Origin: Chitinophagaceae bacterium
GTDB lineage: Bacteria; Bacteroidota; Bacteroidia; Chitinophagales; Chitinophagaceae
Direction of reading: 5' to 3'
Length of the DNA: 33,509 bases
NCBI GenBank assembly: GCA_025351145.1
Contig: JANXWM010000605.1
Location: 1 to 33,509, forward strand
Part shown: positions 1 through 11,219 of the stretch, piece after piece
How positions within the stretch are numbered: position 1 is the first letter of the stretch
How the letters are laid out: the number at the start of each line of letters is the position of its first letter
The notes under the pieces: generated by a model
Database searches by the model: none
The model's input: only the letters and a program-made list of their open reading frames with translations
Told to the model about the DNA's origin: nothing
Program-made: the position numbers and the translations under genes

Positions 1-1557
1 GGTTTGTATGCTTTGCAGTATGTTGTCTAATACCGTTGCAATGGAGTTCTTTAACTGCTGGTATTCTTCATAACTTACTATTTCGTAGCGGTAGCCCTGC
101 TGCTTTTTATTCTCCTGTAGTTTGATGTAACCGCTTTGTAATAATTCCGTGTGATGCCTTCTTACGGTGGTGCCTGGCATTCTTAACTGCTTACGGATTT
201 CTTTATTGGTAAAGGTGGTTTGCTTCTCTTGTTGCAACAGTTCTTTGAGTTGCTCAAAATAATTTCTTGTTGCTCCGCTTAGTTCATCTGCCTTTCTCAA
301 TAAAACATCTTTCATCAACTCGTTGGCTTCTGCTATATCTTCTAATGTGGTTTCGATATAAATTTCTCCTGTTGCTGTATCAGTTTTCTTTTCCCGTTGA
401 TGCTGTTTGTAAAAAGTGATAGCTTCTATAAAATGCAGGTAATGGGCATTGCTTCTTCTTGGCTTCAATACTTCATCGGGTATTTTTAAAAACTCTGCGT
501 ATGGATTGATTACTTTCACCGGCTGCATAATGCGTTGCACATTCTGCAAAAATACTTTGATACGGTTTTCTTCTGCTCTGTTTATTTTACCTGCACTGAT
601 ACTTCTTTGATACTCCATTATTTTTTCATCCTGCTCTTTGCTTTCATCTATGTAAATTAAAAAGCTACGGTTTGCATTGTCTTCGTAAATTCTTTCCTGT
701 GTGGTGCATCCTGCAACGGTTACAGGTCCTTTCACTTTAAACACCATTGTTTTGGTTACTCCCTTGCTGTCTTTCTGCGGTACTAATTTTATGATGTGCT
801 TTTTACTTATCAACTCTCTTAGTGCATACAGTACAGGCTCTGCCCCGTCCATATCTTCTATCAAAATAATTTTGTGCTGTAAATCGTATTCACCCATGTA
901 ATAAAGTGCATTGCTTGTAAAACTTGTACTGGGTACTTTATCTTCTTCAGGTATCAACTCTGCAACTTTTTCCTGCAGATGTGATTTACCTGCTCCTGAA
1001 CTTCCAAAACTTATAATGTGCAAAGGGTTTTCCATCAGCCTCGTTAAAAAAATAATGAACATCCGCATCCTGTTTTTTTCTTCGCCTATCACCCCGCTTT
1101 TTCCTATCAGGTCATTGGTTCGGTTTAATAAATTTTGTTCGCTGCTAAACGTTGTTGCTTCTTCTCTTTCGGATGATGATAATATTTTCTTTTGCTTCTC
1201 TGTTTTTGTTTGCTGTTCTTCCAACTGCTGCAACCTGTATAATTCCAACTGCCTTGTAATGTCTGCAATGGATTTTGTTATCTGTAATGTGCCTACTTCT
1301 AAACGCTCTGCTGCTTTGCGGATTAATTTTTCTACCTGCACATCGTTGTATAAATCTAAGTTGTGGTTGAGTGGCAAGGCTGCTAACTCTGCATTGTTCT
1401 GGTAGTGTTCAAACTTGCGGTTGATAACTTCTATTCGTATTGTTACCCTCAACCTGTCTAATCCGTCCATCCTTATACCGCCCAATATTGTAAAGCCTAA
1501 TTCTTCTGTGATGTAGGTAATTGTATTGGGATTGCTGATGTCTATTTTTAAATCCAT
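1..1557 (-). CDS. P-loop NTPase with C-terminal winged-helix-like region, partial (3' end beyond the left edge)
   Basis: Manual minus-strand translation from ATG at 1557 (MDLKIDISNPNTITYITEELGF...) is open to base 1. Walker A FGSSGAGKSHL at about 980-1011, followed by IILIEDMDGAE; wHTH-like LLQQEKQTTFTNKEIRKQLRMPGTTVRRHHTELLQSGYIKL near the C-terminal part. Not in the ORF track because no stop lies in the window. Confidence 0.85.
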   Translation of the reverse strand, partial: MDLKIDISNPNTITYITEELGFTILGGIRMDGLDRLRVTIRIEVINRKFEHYQNNAELAALPLNHNLDLYNDVQVEKLIRKAAERLEVGTLQITKSIADITRQLELYRLQQLEEQQTKTEKQKKILSSSEREEATTFSSEQNLLNRTNDLIGKSGVIGEEKNRMRMFIIFLTRLMENPLHIISFGSSGAGKSHLQEKVAELIPEEDKVPSTSFTSNALYYMGEYDLQHKIILIEDMDGAEPVLYALRELISKKHIIKLVPQKDSKGVTKTMVFKVKGPVTVAGCTTQERIYEDNANRSFLIYIDESKEQDEKIMEYQRSISAGKINRAEENRIKVFLQNVQRIMQPVKVINPYAEFLKIPDEVLKPRRSNAHYLHFIEAITFYKQHQREKKTDTATGEIYIETTLEDIAEANELMKDVLLRKADELSGATRNYFEQLKELLQQEKQTTFTNKEIRKQLRMPGTTVRRHHTELLQSGYIKLQENKKQQGYRYEIVSYEEYQQLKNSIATVLDNILQSIQT

Positions 1558-1709
1558 AAAAAAGTTTTTTTGTACTGTATAAGATACAAATATAGCCTAT
1601 CAACCTTATTTACAAAACTTTTTTAGATTTTATTGAAGCTTATTAGGTCTGTATATTTGCCTTATCGCCTTACAATAGGTTGTTTTTATAGTCTATTCAA
1701 TACAGAACC

Positions 1710-2051
1710 ATGAGTACATTCGGCAAACGATTAAGAACATGCAGGGAAGCTAAAAACCTGTCGCAGCAAGATGTTGCTGCAAAACTTAAAACTTCATACA
1801 CCGTTATCGGCAAGTATGAACGTGATGAGATGATACCTTCTGTTGAAGTGGCTAAGAAGCTTTCTAAATTACTTGATACAACTGTCGGTTATTTACTTGG
1901 TGAGACAGAAGAAGTAAACATTTTAAAAGACCCTTCCATGTTGAAGCGGTTGAATGAGATTAACCTGCTTCCTGATGAAGAAAAAAAATCTATCCTCTCT
2001 ACTGTTGATGCTTTTTTAAGAGATGCCAAAGCCCGCAAAGCTTACGCATAA
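1710..2051 (+). CDS. XRE-family HTH transcriptional regulator
   Basis: FGKRLRTCREAKNLSQQDVAAKLKTSYTVIGKYERDEMIPSVEVAKKLSKLLDTTVGYLLG is a classic HTH_3 pattern; divergent from the NTPase. Confidence 0.93.
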   Translation: MSTFGKRLRTCREAKNLSQQDVAAKLKTSYTVIGKYERDEMIPSVEVAKKLSKLLDTTVGYLLGETEEVNILKDPSMLKRLNEINLLPDEEKKSILSTVDAFLRDAKARKAYA

Positions 2052-2084
2052 AAAAACCGCAGCGATTGCTGCGGTTTTAATTTT
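2049..2084 (+). terminator. Rho-independent terminator of the XRE gene
   Basis: AAAAAACCGCAGCGATTGCTGCGGTTTTAATTTT: GC-rich hairpin followed by T-rich tract directly after the stop codon. Confidence 0.8.
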
Positions 2085-2087
2085 CAA

Positions 2088-2402
2088 TCATTTTTTGTTT
2101 TTATCATACCACTCTTTCCATTTATCTAAGTCCTTTTGTGTAAATAAAATTGCTCCAAAATAATTCCCGTCTTTACTGGCTTTTATTGCTGTGGTTTTCT
2201 CCATAAACTCAATAGCATTTTTACAAGTTGCGGATGTATCAAAAAAATTCGTCTTTGCTATAGAATCTAAAATTGTATAGTTATGCTTGAAAACCGAATC
2301 AAATTCATTATTGCTTTTCATGCTGTTTTGCTGTCCATTACAAGCTATAATATTTACAAGCAGGAATACATAGAATAATATCAAACTTACTTTTTGCTTC
2401 AT
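2088..2402 (-). CDS. Small lipoprotein, candidate immunity protein for the upstream RHS toxin
   Basis: Signal peptide with lipobox-like VNIIAC (MKQKVSLILFYVFLLVNIIACNGQQ); starts 5 bp downstream of the RHS gene, same strand. Confidence 0.75.
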   Translation of the reverse strand: MKQKVSLILFYVFLLVNIIACNGQQNSMKSNNEFDSVFKHNYTILDSIAKTNFFDTSATCKNAIEFMEKTTAIKASKDGNYFGAILFTQKDLDKWKEWYDKNKK

Positions 2403-2407
2403 GATTA

Positions 2408-5400
2408 TTATTTCTTTGGGTTTTCAATCTTAGAAGTCACAGAAGTTATATTGTTGTTTTTAATTGTAACGGAGACCGATATGTTTTGACCATTCTGAAC
2501 ATAGGAAGTAATAAACGTTCCTGTTATTCTTCCTGATGCGTCTTGACTTGCACCTGGAGCAACAGTTGTTGCACCTCTTACCGTACCATTAATTGCATTT
2601 TCTGCATTGATACCATCCTGATGTGCATCATCATAGCCTTTGCCATCAAGTTGTTTGGATTGTTGTTCTATAAGCTCATGTCCCAATGCTCCTGCGGCAG
2701 ATACTCCTTTGCCTGTTCCAAACTTACCAACATCATCAACATCAATTTGAGATAAGGCATAACTACCAACAAGTACCTCTCCTTTACTTTCAACTAACCC
2801 TACTGTCACATCACCTTTCTTTAAGTCAGTTACACTTGACAACTGTTTGTAAAAAGCCTTTTGCTCTTTTGTCATTGTTCCTTTCTTATCTGTTTTTTCT
2901 AAAGTAACTAATCCATCCTTACCCACTTTTGTTTTATAAAATCCGCCCAATCCTGTATTCGATGTATTAACAAACTTATCTTTTGCAGTTTGTGCACCAG
3001 TTACAGTAAGACTGTCGCCATTAATGTCAATAAGTAAAATCGGATTATTTGCGGCAAACTGATATGGTGATAAGATGTAGTATTTTTCTGCAAATCTATC
3101 TTGTGTCCAAAACCTTCCTAATTGTGGGTCTTGCATTCGTCTGCCAAAATCGTAGAGTTCTAAGCCTGAACCATCGCTAAATTCTTTTGATTGTAATTCT
3201 TTGTTGTTGTATTTGTACTTATTTTCTGGTGAACCGTTCAAAGCCTTTGAAGATATTCCCGCCATTGTCAACCCGAACGGAGAGTAATCAGTAGTCTCCA
3301 GCAGCGGCCCCCTTGTATGCACCACCTGCAAATTATCAAAGAACACATCAACATTACTCTCGTTACTGCAATATACATACAAGTAACCACTTTTACCAAT
3401 GCTCACCGTTCGCTGATGGCTTTTTACTGCATCTGCTGTGGTGTTTATTAAATCAAAGCCACTGCCACTGCTAACAGGTTTAAACTGGTCGTCAAGCAAT
3501 ATCCAGTTAATATATGCTTTGGGTACACTCGCTAAAGAAGGGTTCGGCACACCATTTACCCAGGTATTCAATCCTCCCGATGTTGCAGTTGAACCATTAA
3601 GCGCCGAAGCAGTAGCTCCTTTTCCCGATCCTGCAACTGCTCCTGTACCGGCAAAGGCATTAATAAAGCTGGTAAGCGCAGATGAAATTAAATAGTTGTT
3701 ACTGGGGTTAGTTCCATTGCTATGCCAAAAAGATTTACCAAATATATCCACCACATCACCCGCCATTACCTTTAGCGTAATACCCAATCCTGTTTTATCA
3801 CCTGTAGCCCCATTCAACTTATAAACAAAATTACTTACCGCAGTGGTATTGGCATTAGGGTTATTATTATAAGGCGGGTTGCCATTATTGTTTACATAAT
3901 TTTTTCCGGTTATGCTTCCCCACGAAGCTATACGGTTTACACTAATGGTATCGGCATTATTTATAGCATAATAATTATTTTCAGTAGCATAGGCACTGCT
4001 GCTATTTTCAAAAGTAGCCGCCGGGTATGTATCCTGCTGTACCTGATCTGTCAGCACTACCCGTACATTACCCAAATGGTCTTTTTCAAAATAATCATAA
4101 TACATGGTATCACTTTGGCCTATTCGTTTTGCAGGCCTTGCCCTGCCTTCCTCCTGTGCTACAAACTGTAAAGTATCGTTTTGATAAATAAACATCCCCA
4201 GATAATCTGTTATAGTTGTTTTCACAGGGCTTATTGTATTGTCAACCGTAGTTTTCTTCAATTTGTTTCCCGCAGCATCGTAAGTATAAGTAATCGTCCC
4301 TTTACCGGTAACAGTAATTACATTGGGCAGGTTCAGAAAATTATAAGTTATACTGCTGATATTTTTATTATTGTCCTGTATTAAATTCCCATTGCCGTCA
4401 TAAAAATAATCCTGCGTGGTATTGTTGTTTATTTCTTTAAAATCACCGAGTAAACTGGTTGCATCATTTTGTCTATCGGTTACATAATTAAGCTTGTTGC
4501 TGTTGGTATTATACCCGTACTGTAAACTATCAATCAGAGAACTCGTATTCAGTTTCAGCCCCATTTGGTTCATCGTAAGGATATTACCGTTTTGGTCGTA
4601 AGTCATGCTGTGCAAGCTGTAGTCTATTCCCGCAGTTACATCCCAGGTACTGCCGCTTACATTTTGTGTAAAGTCTGCTTTTGTTAAGCGGTTCACATTA
4701 TCATAAGTAAACCCATAGCTGCGCATTGCACCATCACCGGCATTGCGCCATCTTACACCTGCTATATTGCCATTCAGTTGGGTAGAGTTGAAACCGTAAT
4801 CATAACAAAGCTCTTCACCAAACCAGTTGGCATTGGCCTCGTTCCTTGCATAGTCTTTATTAATACCCCTTAGCCAGCCTCTCACATTATATGTATAGTT
4901 TAGCCTGTCCAACGGGTTTGAAGTATAAGTGTACGCAGTTGTATTGGTTGCATCTACCGTTTGCCCGATCTTTTTCTGCTTTAACTGCCCTAGCTCATCA
5001 TAAAAATTATAGACTATCATTACTTCGGGGCTGTTGCCAATTTTCTCATTTACCTGTATCACCCTGCCAGCAGCATCATAACTCATTTTATTCAGCACTT
5101 TATAGCTCTGTGCATTAGTTCCACCTTTAGCGTGGCAAAGCAATGTCCTTACTACCTGCCCGCTAAAGCTGTACTGCATAATGGCAGTATCTTTTGCCCC
5201 GCTGTTGTTGGTGCTTTGTGTTTGTATTACCCTTGCCCGGTCGTCATAAAAACTTACCGTATACAAATTCGTACTGCTGCCAACTACATTTATTTTTGTT
5301 CCAGTGGGCATACCCCTTGTAAGGTTGGTAGCAGTTTGGGCTTGCGGATAAGGGAAGGTTGTATTATCTGCTGTATAGAAATAACTGGTGTTGCCATTGT

Positions 5401-6742
5401 AAGTTGTAATGGCCGAACTGCTTAAACCACTACTGCTGCCGCTTACCCATGTATAATCATCGTAGTAAGTTTGCGTAAGTATAGTATAACCGCTTGACGG
5501 GGTTGGGTAGGTAACACTTGTACCTGAAAGGTTCTGGTGATAACTTCGGTTATTAGCCTCTGTCCATAACCCTGAGAGTACTGACCTGTTCAATGAATCA
5601 TAATCTGTATACAGCCATTTACCCTGTATCCTTAAACTGCTGTCCTGTGTCATCACTAACCTGTCCCTTATATCATATACCAGCCATACTTCTCCTGCGC
5701 CGGGTACACGTTTTACTATCATCCTGTTCCTGCTGTCGTATTCATAACTGAAGCAGAGGTCTTTGGCAATCTGGCTGCTTGCCCATATGCTGTTATCAAA
5801 AGCCCAGTTATTGGCTTTCAGCCAGTCTGTTGCTTTGGGTTGTATCACACACCGCAGGTTATTTAAATCATCATATACATAATAAGTGCAGAGCCAGCCC
5901 CATGAACCCGCAGAAGGCGTTGCTGCCAACTGTACCTTTTTTAAAATTACTTGCCCTTCTTTATCTTTATATTCCACTACTTTGTTGCCCTGTTCGTCAG
6001 TAGTTACAGTTTCGTATAAAAGCCCTGCACCATAACTTGCGGTGCTTGTTGGTACAGTGCCACCTGTTAAACTGATGTTCCATATACGTACACTGTCTAA
6101 TGCATCATTTACTAAATACTGCATACCCGTACCCACACCATCACCCACCCAGTTATTACCGGGAGGGTATGCTTTGGTTACCCGGTTCAGTTGTGATGCC
6201 TCAAAATCTGTTTGACCGTAGAAATATTTTTCGCCATTGGTAACATCGTTAGTAGGGTTATAGGTACCCTTCATAAAATTATCCTGCTCGGTAAAAGGGT
6301 CTGTTTTAAAATTACCGTTATTACTTGTACTTACAAATGGCATGTACTTAAATACCTCCCTGCCAAAGGCATCATACAATACCGGGCTTACCATATCAAA
6401 ACCATTGGGGCTTACTCCCTTTGCAACTGTTTGCAGTGGCCTGCCCAGCCCGTCAAAATACTGTGTACTTTGCTTAACTTCCTGTACCGTTCTTGTAGGG
6501 CCGTTAAGAAATGTATCGTTGATATATGGCTTTTCTGCTTCCCATACACGCACATAATTAACAGTAATACTGCTGCCATAAGCAGCCGGTAACGTGTTTA
6601 CTGTTCTTGTTCCTGCGCCCGGTACTGTAACAGTTGTAGGGATAATTGTTTGTGCATGCAACTTTGGTAAAAAGCACAACATTACACAGGCTATGCCAAC
6701 AGTTCTTTGCAGATATTTTAAGTAAGGGTATCGCATAAACAA
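2408..6742 (-). CDS. RHS repeat-associated core domain protein with N-terminal DUF6443-like region and variable C-terminal domain
   Basis: Signal peptide, YD repeats ([23 protein letters not shown]), RHS core [11 protein letters not shown]...YKYNNKELQ...[50 protein letters not shown] followed by a distinct 201-aa tail. Confidence 0.95.
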   Translation of the reverse strand: MFMRYPYLKYLQRTVGIACVMLCFLPKLHAQTIIPTTVTVPGAGTRTVNTLPAAYGSSITVNYVRVWEAEKPYINDTFLNGPTRTVQEVKQSTQYFDGLGRPLQTVAKGVSPNGFDMVSPVLYDAFGREVFKYMPFVSTSNNGNFKTDPFTEQDNFMKGTYNPTNDVTNGEKYFYGQTDFEASQLNRVTKAYPPGNNWVGDGVGTGMQYLVNDALDSVRIWNISLTGGTVPTSTASYGAGLLYETVTTDEQGNKVVEYKDKEGQVILKKVQLAATPSAGSWGWLCTYYVYDDLNNLRCVIQPKATDWLKANNWAFDNSIWASSQIAKDLCFSYEYDSRNRMIVKRVPGAGEVWLVYDIRDRLVMTQDSSLRIQGKWLYTDYDSLNRSVLSGLWTEANNRSYHQNLSGTSVTYPTPSSGYTILTQTYYDDYTWVSGSSSGLSSSAITTYNGNTSYFYTADNTTFPYPQAQTATNLTRGMPTGTKINVVGSSTNLYTVSFYDDRARVIQTQSTNNSGAKDTAIMQYSFSGQVVRTLLCHAKGGTNAQSYKVLNKMSYDAAGRVIQVNEKIGNSPEVMIVYNFYDELGQLKQKKIGQTVDATNTTAYTYTSNPLDRLNYTYNVRGWLRGINKDYARNEANANWFGEELCYDYGFNSTQLNGNIAGVRWRNAGDGAMRSYGFTYDNVNRLTKADFTQNVSGSTWDVTAGIDYSLHSMTYDQNGNILTMNQMGLKLNTSSLIDSLQYGYNTNSNKLNYVTDRQNDATSLLGDFKEINNNTTQDYFYDGNGNLIQDNNKNISSITYNFLNLPNVITVTGKGTITYTYDAAGNKLKKTTVDNTISPVKTTITDYLGMFIYQNDTLQFVAQEEGRARPAKRIGQSDTMYYDYFEKDHLGNVRVVLTDQVQQDTYPAATFENSSSAYATENNYYAINNADTISVNRIASWGSITGKNYVNNNGNPPYNNNPNANTTAVSNFVYKLNGATGDKTGLGITLKVMAGDVVDIFGKSFWHSNGTNPSNNYLISSALTSFINAFAGTGAVAGSGKGATASALNGSTATSGGLNTWVNGVPNPSLASVPKAYINWILLDDQFKPVSSGSGFDLINTTADAVKSHQRTVSIGKSGYLYVYCSNESNVDVFFDNLQVVHTRGPLLETTDYSPFGLTMAGISSKALNGSPENKYKYNNKELQSKEFSDGSGLELYDFGRRMQDPQLGRFWTQDRFAEKYYILSPYQFAANNPILLIDINGDSLTVTGAQTAKDKFVNTSNTGLGGFYKTKVGKDGLVTLEKTDKKGTMTKEQKAFYKQLSSVTDLKKGDVTVGLVESKGEVLVGSYALSQIDVDDVGKFGTGKGVSAAGALGHELIEQQSKQLDGKGYDDAHQDGINAENAINGTVRGATTVAPGASQDASGRITGTFITSYVQNGQNISVSVTIKNNNITSVTSKIENPKK

Positions 6743-6815
6743 TTTCTTTTTTATTGTATTATCTTAATCCGTTTTATCCCTATAATCCCCCAAAATCCAC
6801 GTTCAGACAAAAGCA

Positions 6816-7355
6816 TTACTGAAACATCCTGTTCAACACTTTATTGCTCCATTTCGATTCGGGTCCAAATACACCATGAAGTTCCCCTTGTTCATTGATA
6901 AAATACATTTCGCCCGGTCCGCCCACTTCTTCATCAAAATGGTTGTTCAGGCTGGTATTGGTGAGCCAGGAAAATAAAGGGTTTTGCAGTGTATCGGATG
7001 CTTTATGCGTGTACATACCTTGCGTAATAATAACGCTGCTGCTAAGCATGGATTGGTACCATTGTGGCAGTGCTGCCACAGTATCATCAGTATAACCATC
7101 TTCGTAAGAAGGTACTGTAATAACTGCAACCTGCCCCGCATTAGCTTCAGCAACAGAATCTATCCTGTACAGGTAAGCACTGTCCTCTGCTGTTTGTGAA
7201 GCAGGCAGCACAGCAATAAATATTTTCTTTCCCTGGTATTCGTTTAAAGAATGGGCGGTACCGGTAATACTTGTAAAACTATAGTCGTATAAACTCCCCG
7301 GTAAAACAAAACCCGAAAGAAAAACAATAGCTATCGTAAGAAATAAGAGTTTCAT
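6816..7355 (-). CDS. Secreted thioredoxin/glutathione-peroxidase-fold-like protein lacking cysteines
   Basis: SLYDYSFTSITGTAHSLNEYQGKKIFIAVLPAS resembles the N-terminal strand/loop pattern of GPx/redoxins; N-terminal signal sequence; no Cys in the 179 aa. Confidence 0.6.
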   Translation of the reverse strand: MKLLFLTIAIVFLSGFVLPGSLYDYSFTSITGTAHSLNEYQGKKIFIAVLPASQTAEDSAYLYRIDSVAEANAGQVAVITVPSYEDGYTDDTVAALPQWYQSMLSSSVIITQGMYTHKASDTLQNPLFSWLTNTSLNNHFDEEVGGPGEMYFINEQGELHGVFGPESKWSNKVLNRMFQ

Positions 7356-7370
7356 AAACCTATTTTTATT

Positions 7371-10300
7371 TTATAAACTGGATTCAACCAAAAGGGTGTT
7401 ACAACTATTAGTATTTACGGTTATATTATGAACCGTCATGCCGCAATTGGTACTCAATGCACAAGTGGTAAATGCGTAACCAACATTGCCTGCTGTTCTG
7501 TTCACAATAAGATCATAAGTCCCGGAGGGCAATGTTACTATAAGGTTCCCTGTGGTGGGTACCGTAAATGCAGTTTGCTGCAGGGTTACAGTATTGGTAT
7601 AAGTTGCAGTAAAGCCTGAGAGGTTTAAAGAATTTGTTATAGTAACAGATACAGGCACCGCAACATCGCAATTGGCAGGCTGGCCTGCATAGTTGTAACA
7701 GAATTTTTTGATCACATTTTTATCCTGGTCTTTAATTAACCGCACCCTGCCGAAGGCATCATATTCAAAATAACTAATACGGTTGTTTACATCGCATTGG
7801 CTGGTCATGCCAATTAGAGGCTGATAAGTGTAGGTGGTCATTTGTGCATCTGAAGGGTACAAACGGACTTCGTCTATACTTCCAACGCCACCGGAATTTC
7901 CATTAATGGTAATTGTTGTAGCTGTAGGAACAACAGCGTATTCATAGTAAGTCCACCCATTAATAGTTTTGCCCATTTTATACGTATTTGTGCATCCGTT
8001 AATAGTATATAGTCCATGTTTGCTCCAGAAAGAAACAATATAGCTTTTGCCAATGGTTAAGCCTGACTTACTTACTTTGTTTGTAGCTGTAATATATAAA
8101 GCCTTTTTCCCTGTTGGTGCGGTTGCATCTGTATCCTGAAAGGCCGAAAAAGTCCAGTTCCCTTTGCCATCAGCTTCAAAAGAGGTATAAGCTACAGAAG
8201 AAGAATCAGCATTTATTATAGCAGCTATGGGATAAGAACTGGAATAATCCCAGATATAAGAATTTAATACATCAGCCATTTTATGCTGCTGTATCATATT
8301 TCCATATCCATCATATTTTAAAAACTCAACACGTTTTTCAGATGGGTTGCTGCTAATTTGTAATTCAATGCTTTCCGGTAGCGTAAGCCCATTTCCAAAT
8401 ACTTTATAGTTAGTTCTTGTTTTACTAATCTGGGCTCCGTTTCGGGAAGTTATCTGATCTATAACAGGGGTAAGCATGAACTTCGAAATCAAACTTTGCC
8501 TTGCTGTTTCTGCTGCTCCCGTTAGTACAATATCCTGTGGGTATTTAATATCAGTTTGCAGTGTTTCATTTTTACTGCTTTGCGTAACAGTACTTGTTAA
8601 TTGATAATGTCCATTTGATGTATCGTAATTGTAAGTATTAATATTCTGGACATAAGAAGATGGGGTATTTTGATCATATACTTTTGTTGTGTCAGACTGG
8701 AGATAATAAAACTCACTGATTGTTTTATATCCTGATACGTAATATGCATTTGCGGCTAAAGTAACCAACGGGCTAGCACATTGAAGAATTTGGATACCTG
8801 TTTCAACTGACAATCCATAACCCGCACTTGATTTTGCCCCAAAAGTATATTTATTGCTGTTAGACTTAACCGCTATAAAATTACCGCTTGAATTTTTATA
8901 TACTGTACTTTTCAAAAGCTGACCTCTTCGCCAATCGTAAGTGCAGGATGGCGGATAAGGACGATATTCTTTCAGGTCATCCGGAAAGTCCGTAGCCGTT
9001 GTATAAGAATACTCAGTTTTGCCGTTTTCTCCATTTTCACCTGCTAATTCTGTTACATTCTGGTATCCGATTGAAGAGCCCTGCGTTTGCAGCAGAGGGG
9101 TTAAAGGATAACTTCTAACTTGCGCATAATTTGTAGCCCCGCAACCTGATAATATTTCAAATACATTAGCATAGTGATAGGGATTATTTACCAATACCCC
9201 ACTTGAGGCTGTATCGTTAAATTTAGTATACAGGTATTTTTTTACAGAAGTACTGATATTGTCATTACTTGTGATCCGCTTTATGCGGAGTCCCCCGATG
9301 GTTTTGTTAACCATAGATTGGGAGCCACCATTTCCCTGAGGCGGGTATTCATTCCAGTTAAGGTCTAAGTAAAAAAGATATGATGCATTTGGGTATCCCT
9401 GAACAAGTTCTCCTTTCCCAACAATTTTGTAAGTGCCATTAGCCAGATCAACTGTAGATGTACCATCTTTGATATACTGGATTGGAAAAGATGTTCCGTT
9501 AATACCTTCTATTGAAGCGGTATAACAAGTAGAATAACCGCTTGGAGATATTTGGCAGCCAGGTGGTTGCGTATGACCCATTGCAATTGAAGAAACAGTA
9601 ACTCTTGTGGTTCCTCCGGGTACACCACCAGATGTTGCATAAGACACGGTAAATGTATCAGCTAAGGTTTGCCCCGTTAAATATTGAAGACTGGCATATT
9701 TTCCTGCGGGTGGAGTAGGTATACTGTTATCAGAATTAGAGGCGTAAACTTTATTTGCCTCATACTCAAACAATGAGTACCCTCCTGTAGGATATATTAT
9801 CTTTTTTAATACTCCGGCCATCATATATGATTCATCCGAATGCCTGTCTGCTCCAAAAATTGTTATTGTCCCGTAAGGCGGTGTAGTTATATAAAATGAT
9901 TGGGGAAGCACACTGTTAGGAACCCCGTTGTAGTACCCCCACAAGTCCTGCGAATTAATAGTGGTTCCATAAGGATCCGCATTGGGAAGTTGTGTTGTAT
10001 TATACTCAAATTTGTATTTATTTCCTGAAGCAGCATTTGTAGCTGAAAATTCTGCAAGGCTGTCTAAAGTTAAGCGTCCCCCGTTTACATAATCATAGTA
10101 AAAAACAAATTTTCTTAGCGGATTAATTAAATCAACATTACTAAAGATATTGACTGCACTCAAACTGGTATCACCTGGCAAATCCGTTCTCCTTGTCGTA
10201 GCATCGAAAGTAATTTTTCCATTAGCAGATGTTATAGATTTTAATTTGGGAACGGTCATAAAGTTAGTCACTACATTCTTATCAAAAGAAGGCAAATGGG

Positions 10301-11204
10301 CGGGTGGCTGAGAACCGCTTTCATCCAAAATGAAGTTTATTGTCTCTGCAGATTTATTATTATAATTATACGAAATGGTATTATAATCCAAGGTTATCAA
10401 ATCATTGTTTGGGCTGTATATCTCCATCAAATACCATCCGGTTGTGGTTATACCTGTTTGTGCCGCATTATCATTTTTTTCAATAGCTGTTTTTTGCCCG
10501 TCTAATGAATTGCCAAACACATATTTTACACCATCAGGAGTAGTCAGGGTCCACCTTGCAATTTGATTCGCATTCACGCCGGATATATATTGATATTCTA
10601 TTTTAAGCGCTTCAAGTGGGGAAACAACAAACTGCCCATTTTCATTCATGAAAAATTTTCCCGAGTATTTTCCAAAATTGAAATAAAAAATATCGGGTTC
10701 AGCATCGGTTACCTGATCTTTTACCTGGTTTAACATCTGCAAATCTGCCTGGTCAGCATTTCCTGCACCAATTAAATAACTTGTCGTGGGGTTCAGGTTA
10801 GCTATATATTTTTTAGCTAAAGGAACAATGGTACTCCTGTTGTTAAAGTAGCCAGTGGGAACATCATCTGGAAAACCCCTCACACTTCTTGTTATTACTC
10901 CGCCTGCATTTAAACTCCACCCTATTCCAACCCATGAAGCAATCTCTTCAACTTTTATACCTCCGGCATGGTAAGACAGGTTAATTGGTAATTCAAGGTC
11001 CCTCCCTTTTAAGGTGTATAAGGGAATACTTATGCTTGGTATGCCTGTATAAAGGCCTACCGGAATATCCCCGTATTTCCCCAGTGCTGCTGCATTTGGT
11101 GAAGGAGGTATAAATTTCTTTAAACCGGGAGTAGTTTGAGCACTGCCATTCAATACAAAAAGCAGATTAATGGCTATCACCAAATTGATAAACTTTTGTT
11201 TCAT
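7371..11204 (-). CDS. Large secreted YD/RHS-repeat-like shell protein without RHS core
   Basis: Signal peptide MKQKFINLVIAINLLFVLNGSAQ; PSPNAAALGKYGDIPVGLYTGIPSISIPLYTLKGRDLELPINLSYHAGGIKVEEIASWVGIGWSLNAGGVITRSVRGFPDD is typical of Bacteroidota RHS-associated proteins; C-terminal YEYDAFGRVRLIKDQD-type repeats. Confidence 0.88.
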   Translation of the reverse strand: MKQKFINLVIAINLLFVLNGSAQTTPGLKKFIPPSPNAAALGKYGDIPVGLYTGIPSISIPLYTLKGRDLELPINLSYHAGGIKVEEIASWVGIGWSLNAGGVITRSVRGFPDDVPTGYFNNRSTIVPLAKKYIANLNPTTSYLIGAGNADQADLQMLNQVKDQVTDAEPDIFYFNFGKYSGKFFMNENGQFVVSPLEALKIEYQYISGVNANQIARWTLTTPDGVKYVFGNSLDGQKTAIEKNDNAAQTGITTTGWYLMEIYSPNNDLITLDYNTISYNYNNKSAETINFILDESGSQPPAHLPSFDKNVVTNFMTVPKLKSITSANGKITFDATTRRTDLPGDTSLSAVNIFSNVDLINPLRKFVFYYDYVNGGRLTLDSLAEFSATNAASGNKYKFEYNTTQLPNADPYGTTINSQDLWGYYNGVPNSVLPQSFYITTPPYGTITIFGADRHSDESYMMAGVLKKIIYPTGGYSLFEYEANKVYASNSDNSIPTPPAGKYASLQYLTGQTLADTFTVSYATSGGVPGGTTRVTVSSIAMGHTQPPGCQISPSGYSTCYTASIEGINGTSFPIQYIKDGTSTVDLANGTYKIVGKGELVQGYPNASYLFYLDLNWNEYPPQGNGGSQSMVNKTIGGLRIKRITSNDNISTSVKKYLYTKFNDTASSGVLVNNPYHYANVFEILSGCGATNYAQVRSYPLTPLLQTQGSSIGYQNVTELAGENGENGKTEYSYTTATDFPDDLKEYRPYPPSCTYDWRRGQLLKSTVYKNSSGNFIAVKSNSNKYTFGAKSSAGYGLSVETGIQILQCASPLVTLAANAYYVSGYKTISEFYYLQSDTTKVYDQNTPSSYVQNINTYNYDTSNGHYQLTSTVTQSSKNETLQTDIKYPQDIVLTGAAETARQSLISKFMLTPVIDQITSRNGAQISKTRTNYKVFGNGLTLPESIELQISSNPSEKRVEFLKYDGYGNMIQQHKMADVLNSYIWDYSSSYPIAAIINADSSSVAYTSFEADGKGNWTFSAFQDTDATAPTGKKALYITATNKVSKSGLTIGKSYIVSFWSKHGLYTINGCTNTYKMGKTINGWTYYEYAVVPTATTITINGNSGGVGSIDEVRLYPSDAQMTTYTYQPLIGMTSQCDVNNRISYFEYDAFGRVRLIKDQDKNVIKKFCYNYAGQPANCDVAVPVSVTITNSLNLSGFTATYTNTVTLQQTAFTVPTTGNLIVTLPSGTYDLIVNRTAGNVGYAFTTCALSTNCGMTVHNITVNTNSCNTLLVESSL

Positions 11205-11219
11205 TAATTACGGTTTATT

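Noticed and set aside
911-1405. 164-aa plus-strand ORF from the track
   Set aside because: Antisense to the open NTPase frame; Cys/Ser/Phe-rich composition typical of shadow ORFs.
1409-1603. 64-aa minus-strand ORF
   Set aside because: Different frame within the start of the longer NTPase gene; not protein-like.
2543-6592. Several plus-strand ORFs (2543, 2686, 3438, 4181, 4891, 5132, 5779, 6212, 6342)
   Set aside because: All antisense to the RHS-core gene, which has clear domain-level coding evidence.
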